From an uncultured Clostridia bacterium (GTDB lineage Bacteria > Bacillota > Clostridia > TANB77 > CAG-508): a stretch of DNA of 28,686 bases. The position numbers and the translations under genes were made by a program. The stretch spans positions 1 to 28,686 of the forward strand of contig CANQOU010000003.1 in the NCBI GenBank assembly GCA_947625565.1. Direction: 5' to 3'. The first letter of the stretch is position 1. The number at the start of each line of letters is the position of its first letter. The notes under the pieces are model-generated. The model did not search any database, was not told the DNA's origin, and saw only the letters and a program-made list of their open reading frames with translations. Below are positions 7,675 through 14,508 of this stretch, piece after piece.

Positions 7675-7968
7675 TTATATATCTATTTCTTGATACCTGC
7701 AAATTCTGACCATTTGCAGGTCATCAAATTTAACTAAGAAACACTCTTCTTCCCCTTTTACAATTTTCATTATTTGATATTTATTAAGGATTATTTTTTC
7801 GTTTTCATTATGTTGATTTATTATTGTAATATCTTCTTGTGTAATTATGGTTTTTGCATGTTCTATTTTTATTTCAGTTGATACTAGTCCTGTTAAATCA
7901 AACATAATAGTTTCATTTTCCAATTGACTTAATTTTTTTTCTAATTCTTCTATTGTCATTTGTTCCAT
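7675..7968 (-). CDS. Small protein of unknown function
   Basis: A 97-aa acidic protein that I do not recognise. It has an N-terminal helical stretch (TIEELEKKLSQLEN) followed by alternating short strands (TIMFDLTGL, TIITQEDITIIN, CFLVKFDDLQMVRICRYQ), suggesting a compact alpha/beta or PH-like fold. No signal peptide or membrane segment. A GTG at 7980 abuts the AGGAG site, so I prefer the ATG at 7968, 11 nt downstream of it. It converges on the XRE gene with a 1-nt gap. Its 3' end contains a strong inverted repeat. Confidence 0.6.
   Translation of the reverse strand: MEQMTIEELEKKLSQLENETIMFDLTGLVSTEIKIEHAKTIITQEDITIINQHNENEKIILNKYQIMKIVKGEEECFLVKFDDLQMVRICRYQEIDI
7691..7726. repeat. Inverted repeat at the convergent gene ends
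   Basis: ACCTGCAAAT (7695-7704) and ATTTGCAGGT (7712-7721) are perfect 10-bp arms around a 7-nt loop. TGAT/ATCA extends the stem past a one-base bulge. It lies in the last codons of the 7675-7968 gene, about 20 nt past the XRE stop. There is no T-run on either strand, so it is not a classical terminator. Confidence 0.6.
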
Positions 7969-8030
7969 TATAAATTTCACTCCTATCTTTCTTAGTATGT
8001 TCTTTTTGTCATTTTTTATCCATTATAAAA

Positions 8031-8060
8031 TATATATCATTTTTGGACATTATATGTCAA
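8031..8060 (-). promoter_or_regulatory. Possible promoter of the 97-aa protein gene
   Basis: Minus-strand TTGACA at 8060-8055, 18 bp, TATATA at 8036-8031. The surrounding sequence is nearly pure AT, so the -10 assignment is uncertain. The rest of the 7981-8193 intergenic stretch holds only the gap terminator. Confidence 0.4.
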
Positions 8061-8149
8061 ATTTTATTCTGTAGTAAAATTTTGATTTATCTTTTTTATT
8101 TTCCATTTTTCATATTAATTCTTTTTTTAGCTTACTCTTTTAATATCAA

Positions 8150-8177
8150 AAAAGAGATAGTTTTACCCATCTCTTTT
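8150..8177 (-). terminator. Rho-independent terminator of gap
   Basis: On the minus strand AAAAGAGAT pairs with ATCTCTTTT (9 bp, 10-nt loop), followed by more T. It lies 16 nt after the gap stop codon. Confidence 0.8.
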
Positions 8178-8193
8178 CAATATTATTTATGTT

Positions 8194-9198
8194 TTATTTT
8201 TGGCTTGCAATATAACAAGCTAGGTCTACTAATTTATTTGAATATCCCCATTCATTATCATACCATGCTACTAATTTTACAAATGTATCTGTTAACATTA
8301 TTCCTGCTGTTGCATCAAATATAGATGTATGGCTATCATGGATAAAGTCTGAAGATACAACTGCCTCGTCTGTGTATTCAATAATTCCTTTCATTTCATT
8401 TTCTGATGCTTTTTTCATTACTGCACAGATTTCTTCATATGTTGTTGGTTTCTCTAAATTACATGTTAGGTCTACAACTGATACATCAACTGTTGGAACT
8501 CTAAATGCCATTCCTGTTAATTTTCCATTTAATGATGGTATAACTTTTCCTACTGCTTTTGCTGCTCCTGTTGAAGATGGTATAATATTAGCTGCTGCTG
8601 CTCTTCCACCTCTCCAATCTTTTTTAGATGCTCCATCTACTGTTTTTTGTGTTGCTGTTGTACTGTGTACTGTTGTCATTAAACCTTCTTTAATTCCAAA
8701 GTTATCATTTATAACTTTTGCTAAAGGTGCTAAACAGTTTGTTGTGCATGATGCATTTGATACAATATTCATTTCTGGTTTATATTCTGTATTATTTACT
8801 CCCATAACAAACATTGGAGCATCTTTTGATGGTGCACTAATTATAACTTGTTTTGCTCCTGCGTCAATATGTGCTTGAGCCTTTTCTAAAGTAGTAAATA
8901 CTCCTGAACATTCTAATACATATTCTACTCCTAATTCACCCCATGGTATATTGTGTGGGTCCATTTCATTATATACTTTTATTTCTTTTCCATTTGCAAC
9001 TAAAATTCCGTCCTTTTCATATACTTCTCCTGCAAATTTTCCGTGTACTGTATCAAATTTTGTCATATATGCCATATAGTCTGCTGTAATAAATGGGTCA
9101 TTTATTGCTACTACTTCAACTCCTTCTTTTTCTAAAGCTGCTTGAAATGATAAATTTCCAATTCTTCCAAATCCATTGATTCCTAATTTTATTGACAT
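8194..9198 (-). CDS. gap: Glyceraldehyde-3-phosphate dehydrogenase, type I (GapC-like)
   Basis: A 334-aa phosphorylating GAPDH that makes 1,3-bisphosphoglycerate and NADH. The catalytic pair is Cys151 (SNASCTTNC) and His178 (TTVHS). The NAD fold starts INGFGRIGN with Asp34 marking NAD preference. Segments such as NDPFITADYMAYM, IIPSSTGAAKAVGKVIP and NGKLTGMAFRVPT resemble the eukaryotic/E. coli GapC-GapA group more than Bacillus GapA. An odd point is Asn15 where nearly all GAPDHs have Arg (GFGRIGR), at the pyrophosphate-binding turn. AGGAGG precedes the ATG. It is monocistronic, with its own hairpin-embedded promoter and terminator. Confidence 0.96.
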   Translation of the reverse strand: MSIKLGINGFGRIGNLSFQAALEKEGVEVVAINDPFITADYMAYMTKFDTVHGKFAGEVYEKDGILVANGKEIKVYNEMDPHNIPWGELGVEYVLECSGVFTTLEKAQAHIDAGAKQVIISAPSKDAPMFVMGVNNTEYKPEMNIVSNASCTTNCLAPLAKVINDNFGIKEGLMTTVHSTTATQKTVDGASKKDWRGGRAAAANIIPSSTGAAKAVGKVIPSLNGKLTGMAFRVPTVDVSVVDLTCNLEKPTTYEEICAVMKKASENEMKGIIEYTDEAVVSSDFIHDSHTSIFDATAGIMLTDTFVKLVAWYDNEWGYSNKLVDLACYIASQK

Positions 9199-9252
9199 TT
9201 TAAATCCTCCTCATCCTTGCCTTTTAGGCTATGTATATTTTACCCAAATTTC

Positions 9253-9302
9253 TTTAGGCAATACCATTCTATATCAAAAAAGAATACTTTGCAAGTATTC
9301 TT
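9253..9302 (-). repeat. Terminator/promoter module, copy 2 (partner at 5431-5480)
   Basis: Second copy of the 50-bp module, 44/50 identical to that upstream of pgk. The inverted repeat, T-run and GTATTGC tract are all conserved. Differences avoid the stem and include one base in the hairpin loop. Confidence 0.85.
9266..9294 (-). promoter_or_regulatory. Promoter of gap
   Basis: TTGCAA -35 (9294-9289) and TAGAAT -10 (9271-9266) on the minus strand with 17 bp between them, aligned base for base with the pgk promoter in the duplicated module. Confidence 0.65.
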
Positions 9303-9305
9303 TTT
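9276..9305 (-). terminator. Rho-independent terminator of the rsmD-ftsK-GH15 operon
   Basis: AAGAATACTT pairs with AAGTATTCTT around a 3-nt loop, extended by A/T pairs on both sides. T-runs on both strands make it potentially bidirectional. It begins 12 nt after the GH15 stop codon. Confidence 0.8.
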
Positions 9306-9317
9306 AATTTTTTATTA

Positions 9318-11229
9318 TCATTTTCTCAATAATTTTTCTAATACAATAACAAACATTGCATGTGACCATCCAAGTCCTATTACCCAATCTGGTTTCATTG
9401 TACTATTATCAATTTGTTCTCCTAAAAAGCTATGTTTTCCTGCTGTTTTTATTACAAATTCGAATGCTTCTCTTGCCTTTCTCTTTTCTCCTGATTCTAA
9501 GTAATATAACGCCATCCAAAGATTAGCTATTGGCCATAGGTTTCCATTTCTATAATGGTCTTGTTCAAACCTTTGGTATCCTCCAGTATATGTTCTTAAT
9601 GACATATTTATTCTTTCTACAGTATTTTGTATTTTCTTTTCTTTTGGTTTAAATACATGGAATGGTATTACTGCACCTAATAAGCTTATATCCATTTTTT
9701 TATCTTCTGGATTTCTTACATAACATTTCTTTTCATTATCATATAAGTTATTATTCATATATTGTTTTATAACATTTAATTGTCTTTCTATTTCTCTTTT
9801 GTTTTTCTCTATTTTTTCTTCTTTTAAACGATTATATTCAAAGTCTGATACATTTTTTCCTAAAATACGATATATTTGTAATATGGTTTCAAATGCTGCA
9901 AAAATGCTTGCTAAAGAATAAAAATGAATTCCTTCACACATTTCCCATAAGTCATAACTTATATGATATTTATGCTCTGTTTCTGGTTCTTTTTCTATCC
10001 AGTCTTGCACATATCTTTTTAAGAAATCTATTGCTCTTTCACACATAGGTAATAATTCTTTTAAAAATTTTTCATTTTTTGTTACTAGATAATGTTCATA
10101 TACACCATATACTACACTTGCTGTTTCGTCTACTTGGTATCCCCAGCATGGTGCTAATTTTCCATCTGTATAAAAACGTTGCTCCCACATACCATTTTTG
10201 CTTTGTGTTTTTTTGCAGAAAATTTTATAAAATTTTTCTGTTTCTTTTTCCATTTTTAAAATATCCATTGCTTTTGTAATGAATACTGCATCTCTTGGCC
10301 AACAATATGCATATCTACCACATTGTGTAAAATTTTCGTCTACTTCTGGTGATGCTATTATTCCACCTGTTTCTTGGTTAGTTAATAATGGGAATAATAA
10401 AATACTTCTTCTATATATTTCAAATGCTTTTTCTTCATATGGATTCTTTGCTTCTTTTAAATTTAAGCCATTATGGTCTTTTAAATATTTTCTCCAATAT
10501 GCTTTTACATTATTATATTCCTTTGCATAATCTATTCTCTTTATTCTGTCAATTTCGTCCTCCATTTTGGATACATTTGTGTTTTCTCCAACAGTGCAAA
10601 GAATATATATTTCTTTCTTTTGTCCTTGTTTCAAAACTCCAATATCATAGCATATGCTTCCTTCTGGTGACATACCTATATAGTCTTTGTCATAAATTTC
10701 TCCTCTTTTTATATTGTCTCCGGATATTATGGATTTGATGTTTTATTGTTTTATATCCTTTTGCAAATGTTGCTATTATATAATCATGTGCATATTGTAA
10801 CATTCCACCATCTACCATTTTGCAACTCATCATATTGTTATTATCTGTAACAAGACCTGTGTGAATATAAAATTGAATATCTAAATCAATCTTGGCCTCA
10901 TTCATAAAAATATATTTTTTTACTAATATATTTTCTTTCATTAAAATAAAGTCTGTTTGTAACATTTTTAAGTTAAAATATGTGTTTATGATTTCTGTAT
11001 TTAATATATTTGTATCTGTATCATAATATTGTTTATACACATTATTTACATCATCATGTAAATAAATTACATCAGAATTATTTACTTTAACTCCTGTATG
11101 AAAAAAGTTAATATATTGCTTTTGGTCTTTACAAGGAAAGTATAGTCTTTGTAATTCTCCTTTTTCTGTGTATGTTGCTAACATATTTCTATTTCCAATA
11201 ATTGCTTCGTTTAAGTATTTATTTTCCAT
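9318..11229 (-). CDS. Glycoside hydrolase family 15 (glucoamylase-like), frame split by a +1 shift at CGGA
   Basis: A cytosolic GH15 enzyme expected to release glucose from alpha-glucans or maltooligosaccharides. The N-terminal beta-sandwich domain (YLNEAIIGNRNMLATY onward) is in the first frame, which ends at 10690. From about KDYIGMSPEG the protein continues in the +1 frame to 9318 and carries the catalytic (alpha/alpha)6 barrel: YCWPRDAVF, GYQVDETA with the probable catalytic acid, and RNGNLWPIANLW. Joined across the break it is 636 aa, a normal GH15 length. Codon 170 in the overlap is CGG followed by A. No signal peptide. ATG at 11229 has an AGAGGG site, 2 nt after the RNase gene. Last gene of its operon. 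Confidence 0.85.
10719..10722 (-). other. CGGA at the +1 frame break of the GH15 gene
   Basis: In-frame codon 170 is CGG, followed by A. The +1 frame is closed upstream by TAA at 10745-10743 and the original frame ends at TGA 10692-10690, so the shift lies in a roughly 50-nt interval that includes this codon. Reading ATC-CGGA-GAC-AAT restores the frame. Confidence 0.55.
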
Positions 11230-11231
11230 TT

Positions 11232-12878
11232 TTATCCCTCTATTACATTTAAAATTTGTTTTTCTAAGTCCTTCATTTTTTCGTTAATTCTAAATACATC
11301 CTCATCTTTAATTTCTTTGTTTATCATATCTTCACGCACATAGTTTTCCATGTCTTTGATTTCGTCTTTTAGTTTTTCTAATCTGTTCATTACTTCGCGT
11401 TTTAAGCTCATTTGTGGCATTCTTCTTTCTATCTTGTCTGTCATTTTTACTTCTTCTGCTAATTCAAATGTTTCGCCAAATTCAGGAATAGTTATTGGAA
11501 GATTAGTTTCCTCTTCTATTTTTTGTTTTAATACATTTTTAGCTTCATCTTCTCCATGAACTAAAAAGATATGTTTTGGTTTTTCTATAAATGAATATAT
11601 AAAATTCATTAGTCCTTCTTGGTCTGCATGACCAGAATATCCTTCAATGTATTCAATTCGGGCATTTACTGCTATTTCTTCTCCAAAAATTTTTACACTT
11701 TTTGCTCCATTTACAATATTATATCCTAGTGTTCCTGGTGCCTGATATCCAACAAATAAGATTGTGCTATTTGGATTCCATAAATTATGTTTTAAGTGAT
11801 GTTTTATTCTACCAACTTCACACATACCACTTGCTGAAATAATAATACAAGGCTTAGGGTCTTCATTTAATGCTTTTGATTCTTCTGTTGTCATTGTAAA
11901 TTTTAATCCTGGAAATTCTAGTGGATTATCCCCTTTTTGCATTTCAGCTTGAGTTTCTTCATCAAATAAATCCATATTTTCTCTAAATACTTCTGTTGCA
12001 GATATTGCCAAAGGACTATCTACAAAAACTGGTGCCTTCATCAATGTTTGATATTGTCTTTGGAATTCTTCGTCTTTTCTTATATCTTTTAATTTATTTA
12101 TTTCATACAAAATTTCTTGTGTTCTACCAACTGCAAATGAAGGAATTACAACTGTACCTTGTTTATCTAATGTTTCTGATACAATTTTTAAGAATAATTC
12201 TGCCTTTTCGTCATTACGAATATGCAATCTACTTCCATATGTTGATTCCATTATTAAATAATCTGCATTATCTATCATGGTTGGTGAGCTTAGTAATGGT
12301 ATATCATTATTTCCTAAATCTCCTGTAAAGACTGTCTTTGTTGTTTTTCCCTCTTCGTCAACCCATAGTTCAATAATACTTGAGCCTAACATATGGCCTG
12401 CATCATTAAAACGTACATGTATGTTTTCAGTTATATCAATGATTTCGTCATATTTAACAGGTTCGAAAATTTCTAGTGATTTTACTGCATCTTCTGCTGT
12501 ATAAATTGGGGCTCTTGGTTCTTCTCCTTTACGCATTCTTTTTCTATTTTTCCATTCACTTTCCATTTCTTGAATATGTCCACTATCTGGTAACATCAAT
12601 GCACATAAATCACATGTTGCTTTGTGTGCATATATTTTATTTCTAAATCCTTCATTATATAGTTTTGGTATTCTTCCTGAATGGTCAATGTGTGCATGTG
12701 TTAATAGCATAAAGTCAATTTCTTTTGGGTCAAATTCAAATTCTTGAAAATTTAAGTCTTCATATTCTGCTCTCCCTTGCCATAATCCACAATCTACTAA
12801 GAATTTTTTACCAGCTGCTTCTACTAAAAAATTTGAGCCTGTGACAGTTTCTGTTGCTCCTAAAAAAGTAATTTTCAT
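11232..12878 (-). CDS. Metallo-beta-lactamase/beta-CASP ribonuclease (CPSF/Ysh1-like)
   Basis: A 548-aa RNA-processing nuclease. The zinc site HAHIDH is at 61-66, preceded by ATETVTGSNF and followed by NDAGHMLGSS and FTGDLG. The beta-CASP insertion carries ESTYGSRLH, PSFAVGRTQE and SASGMCEVGRIKHHL. The C-terminal VEYIEGYSGHAD and HIFLVHGE complete the fold. The last 80 residues are a predicted charged coiled coil. It belongs to the bacterial CPSF100/73-like group rather than RNase J. ATG at 12878 has an AGGAGG site 15 nt after the unknown 537-aa gene. Substrate is not indicated by context. Confidence 0.9.
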   Translation of the reverse strand: MKITFLGATETVTGSNFLVEAAGKKFLVDCGLWQGRAEYEDLNFQEFEFDPKEIDFMLLTHAHIDHSGRIPKLYNEGFRNKIYAHKATCDLCALMLPDSGHIQEMESEWKNRKRMRKGEEPRAPIYTAEDAVKSLEIFEPVKYDEIIDITENIHVRFNDAGHMLGSSIIELWVDEEGKTTKTVFTGDLGNNDIPLLSSPTMIDNADYLIMESTYGSRLHIRNDEKAELFLKIVSETLDKQGTVVIPSFAVGRTQEILYEINKLKDIRKDEEFQRQYQTLMKAPVFVDSPLAISATEVFRENMDLFDEETQAEMQKGDNPLEFPGLKFTMTTEESKALNEDPKPCIIISASGMCEVGRIKHHLKHNLWNPNSTILFVGYQAPGTLGYNIVNGAKSVKIFGEEIAVNARIEYIEGYSGHADQEGLMNFIYSFIEKPKHIFLVHGEDEAKNVLKQKIEEETNLPITIPEFGETFELAEEVKMTDKIERRMPQMSLKREVMNRLEKLKDEIKDMENYVREDMINKEIKDEDVFRINEKMKDLEKQILNVIEG

Positions 12879-12893
12879 TATTTTTCCTCCTAG

Positions 12894-14508
12894 CTATTCA
12901 AAAATTTTTATCTTTTTATTTAATTTTAAGTCTATTTTATCTTGGATATTTGTCAATGTTACTTTTTCTTCAAAAATGTTTTCATCAAAAATTTGTAAAC
13001 TATATTTTTCTTTATCTTTTGTTAATTTTATTGATAAATCCTCTAACTTTATTGCTCTTATCGTAAAAATATATTTCCAAATATTACATCTTATTTCTTC
13101 ATTATTACTTATTTTTTGAATTATTTTTAACTCTTCTGCTTTATCTAATAATTTTTCTACTACAGGTTTTAACCATTTTTGAGGTACTTCTTCAGATATT
13201 TGTTTTTCGCGATTTATTGGCAATAACAAATAGTATCTCATTTGATATATCAAAGAAATTATTTCTTGCTTTGTTTTTGCCTCCTCTATTTGCATTGAAA
13301 AACATGTTAAAAAAATTTTTTGGAATTTTATCAAATTATTTCCGTATTTCTTGTTCCAAATCTTTAACATCTAATAATTCTAAATATTGATATTGTTCTT
13401 CTAAGTCTTTTTTATGTTTTACAAAATTTTTTGGATTTAAGTTATAGTTTAAGTTTTGTATTCTTTGGTATAATTCTTCTCTTTCTCTTATCATAATATC
13501 TGATAATACACGCATACTGAATATCTTATTCTCTAATGCTACATTTTCATTTCTTTTTATATATTCGTTTTTTAATAGTTCTTTATCATTTAAAATTTTA
13601 TCAATATCTTTAATCTTTTTAGTTAATTGTAATTTTTCTTTGGTTATTGTCTCTGTGTATTTTTGTTTGTCTTGCATATTTTTTAGTTCTAAGTCAATTC
13701 TCTCCTTATCTTTGATATATATATGCATTTTTTCTGGATTAAATTTTTGTTCTGATAATATTGCAATTGTTATTAATGTGTTTATAATTTTATCTGCTAA
13801 TTTTGGTCCATATTCTTCTTTTAGCTTTTCTTTAAATAAATCATAATAGTCAATGATTGCTTCTTGGTTTGATATCCAATTATTTAAGAACTTATTTCCT
13901 ACTAGCATGCGTAAATTTTGATAAATTAGGCAATGTGCTATGCTTTCAATTTCTGTAAATAATGTAGTCCAAGAATAGCCATTAAAATCTCTTAATGGCT
14001 CTACTAAATCTATGGTATTTCCTACATTTAAAAAGTCAGAAAGAGCTGTATCAATAAAAAAGTAATTGCTTTTAATGATACGCTCTTTTTTTCCCATTTT
14101 CCAAATAGCGTATAACATTTTTCGTTCAATTGGATAACATTCTAGTTCTTTGTTTTTGCTATCAATAAAAAATGTTCCATGCTCTGGAATTCGTGAATTT
14201 TCTGAATTCATGCTAATTATTTTTATTGATTTACATTGTTGTTGTATTGTCCATATGAATTTTTCAATATATTCTTCTTTCGAAAAAATATCTTGCTTTA
14301 CAGTTTCAATATCTTTGTACGCTACTTCTATTTTATATAAAATGTTAAGGAGTGTACTTTTAACATTTTCTTCAAATGCTTTTTGCTCTAAAATACTTTC
14401 TAACTCATTATTAAAATCTTTTTTTACAATTTTGTTGATTAGAGTTTCTTTTTTCGTTTGCAAATTAACACTCCTTTCTTTTTTACTCTTGTCTTGCTTC
14501 TGTTTCAT
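12894..14508 (-). CDS. Unknown coiled-coil protein (537 aa), frame split by a +1 shift at CGGA
   Basis: I do not recognise this protein. The first frame (14508 to 13336, 390 codons) has a Lys/Glu-rich start, a central region with EHGTFFIDSKNKELECYPIERK and NGYSWTTLFTEIESIAHCLIYQNLR, and long helices (about 255-385). It ends just after an in-frame CGG. The second frame (open from 13370 to 12894) is +1 and continues helically with LIKFQKIFLTCF and then a strand-rich end (IFTIRAIKLEDLSIKL). Joined it is 537 aa. No signal peptide or transmembrane helix. The start overlaps the ftsK end by 26 nt, so the two are translationally coupled; a role near FtsK is inference only. Confidence 0.6.
13341..13344 (-). 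other. CGGA at the +1 frame break of the 537-aa gene
   Basis: Codon 389 is CGG followed by A, and the original frame stops one codon later (CGG AAA TAA). The +1 frame is closed by TAG just before 13370, so the shift must lie within about 34 nt containing this codon. Reading ATA-CGGA-AAT-AAT-TTG restores the frame. Confidence 0.6.

Noticed and set aside
8372..8878. Long open frame on the plus strand opposite gap
   Set aside because: It is the antisense shadow of a strongly conserved GAPDH; it has no ribosome binding site and a composition imposed by the gene beneath it. The same applies to other plus-strand frames opposite mutL, secF, ftsK and the GH15 gene.
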